Translations under genes and position numbers: made by a program
Assembly: GCA_945871915.1 (NCBI GenBank)
Contig: CAMBXO010000003.1
Coordinates: 159,794-223,793 of the forward strand
Length of the DNA stretch: 64,000 nt
Reading direction: 5' to 3'
Origin: Singulisphaera sp. GP187
GTDB taxonomy: Bacteria > Planctomycetota > Phycisphaerae > Phycisphaerales > SM1A02
Shown here: positions 1-9,573 of the stretch, in pieces
Position numbering within the stretch: the stretch's first letter is position 1
Layout: each line of letters starts with the position of its first letter
The notes under the pieces: generated by a model
The model's input: only the letters and a program-made list of their open reading frames with translations
Databases searched by the model: none
What the model was told of the DNA's origin: nothing

Positions 1-560
1 TCCCACCGCTGTCGAGATCGTTCGCCTGTTGAATTGGAAATCACGCGTACTTCTCCCGCCGCAATTCCAAGTCGCCTCGCTGCATGCACCACCGCAGCAC
101 CTTCCATGGCTTCGGCCACTGCACCCGTACGCCGTTGCACTTCCGCGGCAAGTTCATCGGTACCGCTGCATGTGGCCACGGTGGCAATCACATTTCGGTG
201 AACTGGTCCGGGAAGAAAAGTGGTCAGGGCCGCAAAGGTCGGAACGCGATTTCCCGGAAAATCACCCAGCGGAAATCCCAGGGCCTGCATGTCCACAAAT
301 CCTTCGGGCATTTGGAGTCCCTCCTCCATGTAGACACACTCTGTTGCAATCACCACCGCGCCAAGCGGCAGCATGCTGTCAGGCAGCGAGCCAGCAATGC
401 CAAGACTGAGCACTCCGTCGAATGGACCCTCCTCAAGCAAGGCGGCCGTTGTTGCCGCAGCAGCGTTGGTGCGACCGATTCCGCTCACCACAACTTTGGC
501 TCGACTGCATTGCAACGCCTCGGCCTCGCGCGACGTGGCCACCACAATCAAAAGTGGCAC
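1..560 (-). CDS. mqnB: Futalosine hydrolase (menaquinone biosynthesis), truncated by window start
   Basis: Manual translation of the minus strand from GTG at 560: VPLLIVVATSREAEAL..VVVSGIGRTNAAAAT..LGIAGSLPDSMLPLGAVV..CSGTDELAAEVQRRTGAVAEAMEGAAVVHAARRLGIAAGEVRVISNSTGERSRQRW; nucleosidase family motifs. Missing from the supplied ORF track. Confidence 0.8.
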   Translation of the reverse strand, partial: MPLLIVVATSREAEALQCSRAKVVVSGIGRTNAAAATTAALLEEGPFDGVLSLGIAGSLPDSMLPLGAVVIATECVYMEEGLQMPEGFVDMQALGFPLGDFPGNRVPTFAALTTFLPGPVHRNVIATVATCSGTDELAAEVQRRTGAVAEAMEGAAVVHAARRLGIAAGEVRVISNSTGERSRQRW

Positions 561-561
561 C

Positions 562-1899
562 TTACGGGCCCCCTGCTCGACGCGATGCCCGAATGAAATC
601 GGAAATCCCCTGCAACGAAACTTTTTCCTGTGAACCGCCGTCGAGATTTTTCACCACCACCGAACCCTCGGCGAGTTCCGCTCCAAGAATGACTGCATAT
701 CGGGCTCGCGCTTTGGCTGCATCCCCAAGGAGTTTTCCAATGTTGCGAGTGGTCTTCCAATTGCTGCGAGCCTGAAATCCATCGCGACGCAGGCTCATCA
801 GCAATCGCGGCAGCGCTTGCTCAGCTGCATCGCTTCCATCGCTTATCAAATACGCATCAGGTCGTGGAAGCAGCGCCATGGCATCTGCAGGCAGCAGACC
901 TCGATCACCGAGCACTAATCCAAGAACAACATCTCCCATGCCGAATCCAAACGCAGGCATGGACGGCCCGCCAAAAAGTTCCACAAGGTTGTCGTAACGA
1001 CCGCCGCCGGCGATCGCTCGTTCCTTTCCACCAGCGGCATGCAATTCAAACACGGTGCCGGTGTAATACGCAAGACCCCGCACAATTCCGAAATCCCATT
1101 CGCACCACGGCGCAAGATCCATGGACTGAAGGCGTTGAGCAAGTTCTGTGGCTCCTTCAAGCGATGCTTCCGGAACACCAAGGCACTCGGCCAAGGTTTT
1201 TGCGGACGCACTCATCGGCAAACGCGACGCAGCGATGTGATCAAAGCGAGCTCTCGCCGCCGACGAAAGCCCTAGCAGCGTCGCCCGCTTGTCAAACTCC
1301 GCTGGTTCCATCCGATCGCGGCGATCGAGTAACTCAAAGGCTTCAGCGGTTTTGTCCGCAGCCACGCCGGCGCTGGTGAGCGCCGCCGCCACCGCGCCGC
1401 GGTGACTCAACCGAACCCGCACATCCGTCGCCTTCAATCCCAATCGCTCCATGGCAAGCACCGCACACCCAATCACTTCGGCGTCAGCGGCGGCTCCGTT
1501 CACACCGATCAAGTCCACATTCCATTGCACAAATTCCCGCAGCCGCCCCCGCTGCTGACGCTCGGCTCGAAAGTGAACTGGAATTCCAAACCATTTCACT
1601 GGCAACGGAAGGCTGCCTGCTTTCGCGGCCACCATGCGTGCCAGCGTTGGGGTGAACTCGGGGCGCAGCGCATAATCGTCTTCTCCACCGGCGCGGCGAA
1701 AGCTAAAAAGTTCATTCACAATCCCTGGACCACTCTTGGCGGTGTAAAGCGAAAGATGCTCAAAGGTCGGACCTTCGATCTCCTCAAATCCACAATCGAT
1801 GCTCGCCTGTCTCCACGCGGCTTCGATGTGACGGCGAACCGCCATGGCATCTGGATAGAAGTCGCGAGTGCCCTTGGGACCCTGATGGGTGACGGCCAT
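562..1899 (-). CDS. hisS: Histidyl-tRNA synthetase
   Basis: 445 aa; GTRDFYP, class II motifs, RAERQQRGRLREFVQWNVD, GGGRYDNL. Confidence 0.95.
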   Translation of the reverse strand: MAVTHQGPKGTRDFYPDAMAVRRHIEAAWRQASIDCGFEEIEGPTFEHLSLYTAKSGPGIVNELFSFRRAGGEDDYALRPEFTPTLARMVAAKAGSLPLPVKWFGIPVHFRAERQQRGRLREFVQWNVDLIGVNGAAADAEVIGCAVLAMERLGLKATDVRVRLSHRGAVAAALTSAGVAADKTAEAFELLDRRDRMEPAEFDKRATLLGLSSAARARFDHIAASRLPMSASAKTLAECLGVPEASLEGATELAQRLQSMDLAPWCEWDFGIVRGLAYYTGTVFELHAAGGKERAIAGGGRYDNLVELFGGPSMPAFGFGMGDVVLGLVLGDRGLLPADAMALLPRPDAYLISDGSDAAEQALPRLLMSLRRDGFQARSNWKTTRNIGKLLGDAAKARARYAVILGAELAEGSVVVKNLDGGSQEKVSLQGISDFIRASRRAGGP

Positions 1900-1929
1900 A
1901 CGCCGGATAGTAGAAGAAGTGGCGAACCG

Positions 1930-2532
1930 TCAGGCAACCGCCGGAGTGGCTTCGCGCATGCTGCGCATCAGCCAGACGGCGGGAAGTCCGGCAAGCGTCC
2001 ACCCGATGGTTCCGTCGATGCACAGCACCGCGGTCCAATCATTTGGCGTGGCCATGAACGCCCATCCAATCATGTGCGTGCTCAGGTTCATAAAGGTGAC
2101 GATGGCCAGAAGTGTTAGAAAGCGACGAAGCGGGCCATGTCGTGCACCTGCGAGCCCGACGGCCGCCACCAACAGTGATGTGGCGAAAAACTCAACCAAA
2201 ATGCCTCGGACAAACATCATGGAGTCAAATGGGTTCTGCCCTGCTTTGGTGAACGCCATCATGATCGTCGGCCCTCTCTTGCCTTTGGCCACCCATTCGT
2301 TTTCCATGGCGGTGCGTGCTTCAGGTGTCTTGGCAGAATTCCAATCGGGTTCCGATGGATAGACATACATGCCAGACTGGGGCGCGTCTCGATCGATCGC
2401 AGCGACCATGGCATCACCACCAGGCATGGGACGCAGGTATTCGTTGTACAAACCGCCCGCCCATGCGAAACCGCCCCACACGAAAACGAGAATGGTTCCG
2501 GCGACGACGGAGATGAGGTATCTCATTGGCAT
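1930..2532 (-). CDS. Hypothetical membrane protein
   Basis: 200 aa, several hydrophobic helices; upstream TACGCT box 6 nt before ATG. Confidence 0.7.
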   Translation of the reverse strand: MPMRYLISVVAGTILVFVWGGFAWAGGLYNEYLRPMPGGDAMVAAIDRDAPQSGMYVYPSEPDWNSAKTPEARTAMENEWVAKGKRGPTIMMAFTKAGQNPFDSMMFVRGILVEFFATSLLVAAVGLAGARHGPLRRFLTLLAIVTFMNLSTHMIGWAFMATPNDWTAVLCIDGTIGWTLAGLPAVWLMRSMREATPAVA

Positions 2533-2557
2533 GTCCGCAGCGTACCTGCTGCCAAGT

Positions 2558-3061
2558 TCAGGAGCCGAGTCGTTCGCGTGCCCAGAGAATCCAACTGGAG
2601 TCAGGCAGGCTCTTGCCCATTGAGCGAAACATAAAACTCAATTGCGCGTTGTGGTACAGAGCGTGGGTCGGAACATGCATGCACGCATCTTCCACTCGTT
2701 GCTTGTAGGTCTTTCCATCTCGAACGCGCTCGACAATCCGTTGACACTCCGCGGCGGTCAGGTTGGCAAGAAAGCGATCCCAATCGGCACGAGTGCTGTT
2801 CCAACCAGTTTTGAGAGCATCCAGCGTTGAGCAATCGGCTTGTGTTGGCATCACCAAGCCGTTGGCGGTTCCGGACATCACACCAATCCAAATCCGTTCA
2901 GCACCCATCAAGTGCAGCAGCGTTTCAAAGACACTCCCGAGACCAATTGGAAATGAACGATGCAATTCCTCGTGCGAGAGTGCTTGCGCCGCCTGCAGTG
3001 ATCGGTCGGTGAGCCATCGCAACCACTGATGCGCTTCACGAATGGTGGTCAAATTGTCCAA
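2558..3061 (-). CDS. DinB-like family protein
   Basis: 167 aa; WLTDRSLQAAQALSHEELHRSFPIGLGSVFETLLHLMGAERIWIG..HVPTHALYHNAQL DinB/DUF664-like His pattern. Confidence 0.75.
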   Translation of the reverse strand: MDNLTTIREAHQWLRWLTDRSLQAAQALSHEELHRSFPIGLGSVFETLLHLMGAERIWIGVMSGTANGLVMPTQADCSTLDALKTGWNSTRADWDRFLANLTAAECQRIVERVRDGKTYKQRVEDACMHVPTHALYHNAQLSFMFRSMGKSLPDSSWILWARERLGS

Positions 3062-3112
3062 GGTGCGAGTCCTTGTTGAATGGAAAGGAATGATTCCAGC
3101 CGCGTCCGCATC

Positions 3113-4783
3113 TCACCACTCCGGGCCACCGGCATAACGGCCATACACATCGGCCATCGCCTGCACCATCTCACCCAGCGTGCAACGACTCAATGACGCT
3201 TCCACAAGTGCCGCCATCACATTGCGGCCTTCGCGAGCATCATGGCGAATGCGATCAAGAGCACGAAGAACCGTCTCGTTGTTTCGCCCTCGCTTCAGCG
3301 CCCCAAGGCGATCGCACTGCTCGGTTTCCACGGTGTGTGGAATCTGCAGAATCTCCATGTTGCGCTCTTCATTTCCTTCGGTGTAGGCGTTCACACCAAC
3401 AATCATGCGGTCGCCCGCTTCCATCTCCTGTCCAAAGCGGTAGCTCGCTTCGGCGATTTGCCTGCGGAAATACCCCTTATGAATGCCCGCCACCACACCG
3501 CCCATCTCATCAATTTCTTCGATCAAACGATTGCCGTCCGCCTCCATGCGATCCGTGAGCGCCTCAATAAACCATGAACCACCCAATGGATCCACGGTTC
3601 GTTGCACTCCGGTTTCATGCGCAAGAATCTGCTGCGTTCGAAGCGCGACGCGAACCGCCTGCTCCGTTGGCAAGCCAAGCGTTTCATCCATCGAATCGGT
3701 ATGCAAACTTTGGCATCCACCCAGCACGCCGGCGAGAGCCTGATAGGCCACGCGAACAATGTTGTTCATCGGTTGCTGTTCGGTCAGCGAACAACCCGCG
3801 GTCTGCACATGCGTTCGCATCAGCCATGACCGTTCCAACTTGGCACCAAATCGGAAACGCATCGCATGGGCCCACATTCGCCTTGCGGCACGCAACTTGC
3901 AAATTTCTTCAAAGAACTCGTTGTGGCTGTTGAAGAAGAATGACAGCCGCGACGCAAACGCATCCACATCCAAACCTCGCTTGATGCAAGCGTCCACATA
4001 TTCCATTCCGTCGCGAAGCGTGAAGGCAAGTTCCTGTGTTGCGTTGCTGCCAGCCTCGCGAATGTGATAACCGCTAATGGAAACGCTGTTCCATTTGGGA
4101 AGGTGTTGCGTGGCAAATTCAATGGTGTCCACCACCAGTTTCACACTGGCCTCTGGCGGATAAATGAATTCGTTTTGACTGTGAAACTCCTTCAGAATGT
4201 CATTCTGAAGCGTGCCGCCAAGCGTGTCCCATCCAATGCCTCGCTCCCTGGCCATGGCCAGATACATCGCCCAGATCACACAGGCGGGGCCGTTGATCGT
4301 TTGGCTTACGGTGACTTCACCAATCGGAATGTCCGCGTACAAGCGATGCATGTCCTCAATAGTGCAAATCGCCACGCCGCAACGGCCCACTTCGCCAGCA
4401 CTCAGCGGATCATCGCTGTCTCGGCCCATCAGCGTTGGCAAGTCAAATGCCGTACTCAACCCCGTGTTGGCCTTCGTGCCTTGAGCATTCTCCAGCAGAT
4501 ACTTGAATCGTTTGTTGGTGTCGTCGGCGCTTCCAAACCCTGCAAATTGTCGCATGGTCCAGAGTCGATTGCGATACATGGTCTTGTGAACGCCCCGCGT
4601 GAATGGAAACTGACCCGGCTCGCCGATCCGAGCGTGTGATTGCTTGGGATCTTTTGCGTCGATGGTGGGAACGCTCGAAGGGTTGTAGCGTTCTTCGAGT
4701 GCGTAACCAGACAGCGTGACGGTTTCTGGATTCACCGCGGGCTGTGCGGGCTTGGCGGATTCGGTTCGTGCCGATGTGCTCAT
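3113..4783 (-). CDS. Methylmalonyl-CoA mutase family, large catalytic subunit without B12-binding domain (possibly isobutyryl-CoA mutase type)
   Basis: 556 aa; YRNRLWTMRQFAGFGSA, GLSTAFDLPTLMGRDSDDP, SISGYHIREAGS, HTDSMDETLGLPTEQA. Confidence 0.9.
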   Translation of the reverse strand: MSTSARTESAKPAQPAVNPETVTLSGYALEERYNPSSVPTIDAKDPKQSHARIGEPGQFPFTRGVHKTMYRNRLWTMRQFAGFGSADDTNKRFKYLLENAQGTKANTGLSTAFDLPTLMGRDSDDPLSAGEVGRCGVAICTIEDMHRLYADIPIGEVTVSQTINGPACVIWAMYLAMARERGIGWDTLGGTLQNDILKEFHSQNEFIYPPEASVKLVVDTIEFATQHLPKWNSVSISGYHIREAGSNATQELAFTLRDGMEYVDACIKRGLDVDAFASRLSFFFNSHNEFFEEICKLRAARRMWAHAMRFRFGAKLERSWLMRTHVQTAGCSLTEQQPMNNIVRVAYQALAGVLGGCQSLHTDSMDETLGLPTEQAVRVALRTQQILAHETGVQRTVDPLGGSWFIEALTDRMEADGNRLIEEIDEMGGVVAGIHKGYFRRQIAEASYRFGQEMEAGDRMIVGVNAYTEGNEERNMEILQIPHTVETEQCDRLGALKRGRNNETVLRALDRIRHDAREGRNVMAALVEASLSRCTLGEMVQAMADVYGRYAGGPEW

Positions 4784-4876
4784 AGTTGAAAGGACCTCAT
4801 GTGGTCATCCTAGTGGCAAACCACCACCAAACCCAAGTGCCACCACCATGAAAGGCCTAGCATCGCAGGTCCATTC

Positions 4877-5893
4877 ATGTCCCCACGCTCACGCCACCAC
4901 ACGCTGTTGTTGATTCTCTGCTTTGGAACGGTCTACCTCGTCTGGGGAAGCACCTTCATGGGAATCAAGATTGCGGTCCAAAAAATTCCGCCGCTGTTTA
5001 TGGGGGGCATCCGATTTGAGATTGCGGGTGTGGTCTTGCTGCTCATCCTGGCCTTAACCGGGAAGGTGAACTGGAAATGGATTTCGCAGTGGCCGGCATG
5101 GCGCACAGCAATCATTTCCGGTGCCATCATGCTTCTGCTTGCTCACGGCCTGCAATGTATGGGGCTCGATCGCAACATCCCAAGCGGTATTGCCGCACTG
5201 ATCGTTGGCAGCACACCCATTTCTATGGTGACGCTGGATCGACTGCAAACACGCCGCGGACTGCCCAGCGGTCGAGTGATGCTGGGCATGTTCAGCGGAC
5301 TTGTCGGCGTGTGCGTGCTGGTGGGTGGATCCATCATGTCCACAAACCTTGGCATCCATATCGATTGGATCGGGGCACTTCTGGTCCTTGGAAGTTCGCT
5401 CAGCTGGAGTGCCGGAACGATTCTCTGTCGCACACTTCCACAACCCCGTGAGCCGCTGGTGGCCAGTGCGCTCCAAATGATTGTGGGAGGCTTCATGCTG
5501 TTGGTGGTGAGTTTCGCTTTGGAATCCTGGAAGCCGATGGCGGCGGTGCCGTGGAGCGACTCGGTGTGGCTGGCACTGCTGTACCTCACCATCTTTGGTT
5601 CGTTGCTTGCGTACCCCGCGTACATGTGGATCATTCGCAATGCCAGTGCGCCCGCCGTGGCCACCTATGCGTTTGTGAATCCAATGATCGCCATGTTCTT
5701 GGGCTGGCTGGTGTTGCATGAGCAACTGCACCCACGCATCGGGCTTGCGGCCATTCTGATTCTTGGTGGAGTGGTGCTGATGCAGACTGGAAGAAAAACA
5801 CGAGAAGACCACCACCACTCACCACGTTCTCCACTGCAGACAGACGAGTCACTTACACGGCAAAGTATTTCGCCTCAGGGTGATGCACGATGA
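4877..5893 (+). CDS. EamA/DMT family transporter
   Basis: 338 aa, about 10 TM segments, typical DMT repeats (YLVWGSTFMGIKIA). Confidence 0.88.
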   Translation: MSPRSRHHTLLLILCFGTVYLVWGSTFMGIKIAVQKIPPLFMGGIRFEIAGVVLLLILALTGKVNWKWISQWPAWRTAIISGAIMLLLAHGLQCMGLDRNIPSGIAALIVGSTPISMVTLDRLQTRRGLPSGRVMLGMFSGLVGVCVLVGGSIMSTNLGIHIDWIGALLVLGSSLSWSAGTILCRTLPQPREPLVASALQMIVGGFMLLVVSFALESWKPMAAVPWSDSVWLALLYLTIFGSLLAYPAYMWIIRNASAPAVATYAFVNPMIAMFLGWLVLHEQLHPRIGLAAILILGGVVLMQTGRKTREDHHHSPRSPLQTDESLTRQSISPQGDAR

Positions 5894-8800
5894 TGGCGCT
5901 GGTGCTTTGTTCGGGGTCAATCTGCCAATTCTCCGTCAAGACACAGCCGATGCGCTCAGGCTGCAACAGCCGGAACAGTTTTGCCTGATCGGCCATCTCT
6001 GGACACGCGGGATATCCAAAGCTGAAGCGACTGCCACGATATCGCTGCGTAAAAAGGTCCTTGATCCGCGGGCTGTCCTCGTGACCCATGCTCAATTCCG
6101 CGCGGATGCGTTTGTGCCACAACTCGGCCAAGGCTTCGGCACACTCCACACCCATTCCATGCATATAAAGGTAATCGGTGTATTCGTTGCGTTCAAACAA
6201 TTGCTTGGCACGGTGGCTCACTTCCACGCCCATGGTGACGCAATGAAAGGCCACCACATCTCGCTCGCTTGAACTCGCCGGTCGGAAAAAGTCACTGATG
6301 CAGAGACGTTTGCGACCCGGCTGCCGTGGAAACGAAAATCGTTCCAGTTGGCGATCGGGGTTGGCGGGATCGAACACAATCAGATCATTGCCTTCGCTGG
6401 CACATGGAAAGAAACCGTAGACCACGGCCGGCCGAAGAATTTGCTCTCGCTTGCATTGCTCACGCAATCGTTCAAAAACAATTTCAGCCTTCTGTTCAAG
6501 GGCTTCAAACTCCGCATCGTTCAGTTCGCCTCGCTTGAACCCCCACTGCCCGCGATAGAGCGCCACCTTGTTCACAAATGGGTAAATCTGCTCCAGATCA
6601 ATCGCCTCCACCAATCGACTTCCCCAGAATGGCGGTGTGGGCACCGCAACATCCGATCGAACATCGCTTCGCACGTGAGCCGTCGCCGTAGATGTGTGCG
6701 TGGCGTCCAGTCGTTGTCCAATCTTCGCATCAACGGCGGCTCGCTTGGTGAGTCTGGCTTCAATCGCTGAATCAATGGTGGCGAGTTCGCCCCGCGAAAG
6801 CGATTCACAGACGGCCAGCCCTTCGAACGCGTCCTTACCGTAATACAACGGCCCCTCATACACACTTCGCAGATGGCTTTCCGCATAGTGCCGCGTCAGC
6901 GCCGCACCGCCAAGCAGCACCGGAACGGAAATACCCAACTTGTTCAATTCCTTCAGGTTCTGTTCCATCACATTGACACTCTTCACCAGCAATCCACTCA
7001 TGCCCACGCACTCGGCGTTGGTGGTTCGCAGGGCTTCAGTGATTTGAAGCAGCGTCTGCTTGATGCCAAGGTTGTGCACCTTGAATCCATTGTTGCTCAG
7101 AATGATGTCCACCAGATTCTTACCAATGTCATGCACATCGCCAGCCACCGTTGCAAGCACCATGGTGGCCTTGGGTTTTTCCGACACACCGCTTCGAGCC
7201 ATGTGCGGCTGCAGAAGAGCGACGGATTTTTTCATCACGCTGGCGCTCTGCAGAACAAAGGGCAACTGCATCGTGCCTGCGGCAAAGAGTTCTCCGACCG
7301 TTTTCATCCCGGCGAGCAGATGATCGTTGATAATGTCCAAAGGAGAATAGGTTTTCAGCGCATCGTTTAGCGAGTCGTCCAGACCGGCGTCGTCGCCGTC
7401 GACAATGTGCCGCTGCAATCGCTCCTCCAGCGGAAGGTCGGCAAGACCACGCTTGCGAACCACTTGCTCCTGCCCATCTGGAAAGAGATTGATGAAATGC
7501 ATCAACGGATCAAAGTTCGCCGGCATGCCCTCAGGGCGATCCTCGCCGCGTCGATCAAAGATCAGCCATTGAGCCGCGTCCCATTGCTCTTTGGGAATTC
7601 GATTGGCCGGTAGCAACTTGCTGAAATGCACAATGGCCGCCGTCAGCCCTCGCTGACGCGCCTCATGCAAGTACGCGCTGTTCAGAACCGCGCGGGCCGG
7701 TGGCTTGAGACCGAAACTGATATTGGAAAGTCCCAACACGATGCCGCACTCCGGAAATCGCTTGGCAATCTGTTCAATGCCGTTCAAGGTTTCGAGGCCT
7801 AGCTTTCGATCGTCCTCATTTCCGGTGGCGATTGTGAACGTAAGCGGATCAAAGAGCAGGTCGCGGCCGTCGAGCCCCCACTTTCGCGTGTACAGATCGT
7901 GAATGCGAGCCGCAATCTGAACTTTCCGCTCGGCGGTCTTGGCCATGCCGGCTTGCGGATCTTCGTCAATGGTCAATGCAACGCATGCAGCACCGTAACG
8001 CTTCAAGAGCGGGCAGACGCGATTCATGCGCTCTTCGCCATCTTCCAGATTGATGCTGTTCACAATGCAACGGCCGCCCGCTCGCTTGAGCCCCTCTTCA
8101 AGAACTGGTGCTTCGGTGCTGTCCAACATGATGGGTGTATTCACTTGACGAACAATCCGACTCGCCACATTCCCCATGTCTTCCACGCCGTTGCGACCGA
8201 CGTAATCCACACAGAGATCAACCAGATGGCTGCCATCTCGCATTTCCTCGCGAGCCATGCCAACCAGCGAGTCCCACTGCTCCTCTTCAAGCAGTCGTTT
8301 GAACTTGCGACTTCCGTTGGCATTGGTGCGTTCAGCCACAATCAAAAACGAAGTGTCCTGTTTGAATTCCGTAAATCCATACAGGCTGCTGCATCCTGCC
8401 GCCTGCGGCTCGATGTTGCGAGCGGCCCGAGCTCGCTGCGTGCCCACCATGTCTCGCAAGCCTTTGATGTGTTCCGGCGTCGTACCGCAGCAGCCTCCCA
8501 CCACATCCACGTTGAATTCCTCGACATAGCGGCGCATCGCGGCAGCAAATCCAGCGGGTTGCAGCGGGTATTCCGTCCGACCCTCCACCAGCACGGGCAG
8601 CCCTGCGTTGGGCACAACACTGATCGCGCGATCCCAATGCTTGACCAAATACGCAATGTGTTCGACCATTTCGGCTGGGCCCGTGGCGCAATTCAAACCA
8701 AGACTGGCAATCGGAAATGGCTTCAGGGCATTCACCACCGCGGCGATGTCGCTTCCAAGCAGCATGGTGCCAGTGGTCTCCATGGTCACACTCACCAGCA

Positions 8801-9374
8801 ACGGAACATCGGTGTGTGACAGATTGCGTTCGGCCAGTGCATCCAGACACGCATTGATGGCGCACTTCACCTGCAAAAGATCCTGACAGGTCTCAATCAT
8901 GAACCCGTCCACCCCGCCGTCGATCAATCCTCTGGCCTGCTCTCGATAACTTTCCAGCATCACATCCCAACATGTGTTGCCAAGCGTGACCAGTTTGGTG
9001 CCAGGCCCCATACTTCCTACAACAAAGCGAGGTTGCTTTGGTGTCGTAAATTTTTCACACGCGGCGCGAGCGATCTCAGCGCCGAGTCGATTGAGCTCTC
9101 GCGTCCAACCCACCATCTGTGCATCAAATTCCGCCGCCACAAGTTTGTTGGAGCCAAAGGTGTCCGTCTCCACCACATCCGCGCCGATCGCCAGAAAACT
9201 CTCGTGAATGTGCTGAATGACATCGGGCCTGCTCTTGACAAGAATGTCCGTGCAGTTGTCGCGCCCCAGATAATCCTGTGGACCGCAGTCGGCGCACGAG
9301 TGGATGCTGGTGCCCATCGCACCATCCATCACCAACACTTTGGAATGGATCGCATCAAGAAATCGGCTCGCCAT
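5853..9374 (-). CDS. metH: Cobalamin-dependent methionine synthase
   Basis: Start trimmed to MASRFLDAIHSKVLVMDGAMGTSIH; Hcy-methyltransferase, pterin-binding, B12-binding (DVHDIGKNLV) and activation domains present. Confidence 0.95.
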   Translation of the reverse strand: MASRFLDAIHSKVLVMDGAMGTSIHSCADCGPQDYLGRDNCTDILVKSRPDVIQHIHESFLAIGADVVETDTFGSNKLVAAEFDAQMVGWTRELNRLGAEIARAACEKFTTPKQPRFVVGSMGPGTKLVTLGNTCWDVMLESYREQARGLIDGGVDGFMIETCQDLLQVKCAINACLDALAERNLSHTDVPLLVSVTMETTGTMLLGSDIAAVVNALKPFPIASLGLNCATGPAEMVEHIAYLVKHWDRAISVVPNAGLPVLVEGRTEYPLQPAGFAAAMRRYVEEFNVDVVGGCCGTTPEHIKGLRDMVGTQRARAARNIEPQAAGCSSLYGFTEFKQDTSFLIVAERTNANGSRKFKRLLEEEQWDSLVGMAREEMRDGSHLVDLCVDYVGRNGVEDMGNVASRIVRQVNTPIMLDSTEAPVLEEGLKRAGGRCIVNSINLEDGEERMNRVCPLLKRYGAACVALTIDEDPQAGMAKTAERKVQIAARIHDLYTRKWGLDGRDLLFDPLTFTIATGNEDDRKLGLETLNGIEQIAKRFPECGIVLGLSNISFGLKPPARAVLNSAYLHEARQRGLTAAIVHFSKLLPANRIPKEQWDAAQWLIFDRRGEDRPEGMPANFDPLMHFINLFPDGQEQVVRKRGLADLPLEERLQRHIVDGDDAGLDDSLNDALKTYSPLDIINDHLLAGMKTVGELFAAGTMQLPFVLQSASVMKKSVALLQPHMARSGVSEKPKATMVLATVAGDVHDIGKNLVDIILSNNGFKVHNLGIKQTLLQITEALRTTNAECVGMSGLLVKSVNVMEQNLKELNKLGISVPVLLGGAALTRHYAESHLRSVYEGPLYYGKDAFEGLAVCESLSRGELATIDSAIEARLTKRAAVDAKIGQRLDATHTSTATAHVRSDVRSDVAVPTPPFWGSRLVEAIDLEQIYPFVNKVALYRGQWGFKRGELNDAEFEALEQKAEIVFERLREQCKREQILRPAVVYGFFPCASEGNDLIVFDPANPDRQLERFSFPRQPGRKRLCISDFFRPASSSERDVVAFHCVTMGVEVSHRAKQLFERNEYTDYLYMHGMGVECAEALAELWHKRIRAELSMGHEDSPRIKDLFTQRYRGSRFSFGYPACPEMADQAKLFRLLQPERIGCVLTENWQIDPEQSTSAIIVHHPEAKYFAV

Positions 9375-9410
9375 CCGGCTGAAGGTATGACGGAACCGCC
9401 CAACATTCAA

Positions 9411-9430
9411 CCGTTTATCCGGATATACGG
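9411..9430. promoter_or_regulatory. 20-bp near-perfect palindrome in the metH promoter, candidate operator
   Basis: ccgtttatcc|ggatatacgg; 18/20 symmetric positions; just upstream of the proposed -10 (9382-9387). Confidence 0.6.
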
Positions 9431-9573
9431 ATGGCGATTGGCCGCATCCAAGGCACAGGAAGGGCGTTTGGGCCACATGCCGAAATGGAAACGGTGCTCG
9501 ACCAAGAATTGTTGTGGGTTCGTCCCGTTCCCAACCCACACGACGCACCCGTGGCTTTGCACACTTCTCGTCT

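Noticed and set aside
84-596. Plus-strand ORFs at window start
   Set aside because: The minus strand encodes mqnB here; plus ORFs are antisense artefacts.
5054-5818. 254-aa minus ORF antisense to the EamA transporter
   Set aside because: His/Gln-rich shadow ORF; the plus-strand protein has clear transporter features.
9375-9513. Possible cobalamin or SAM riboswitch upstream of metH
   Set aside because: No B12-box or SAM/SAH riboswitch core recognised; the -10 box lies 7 nt from ATG, leaving no room for a leader.
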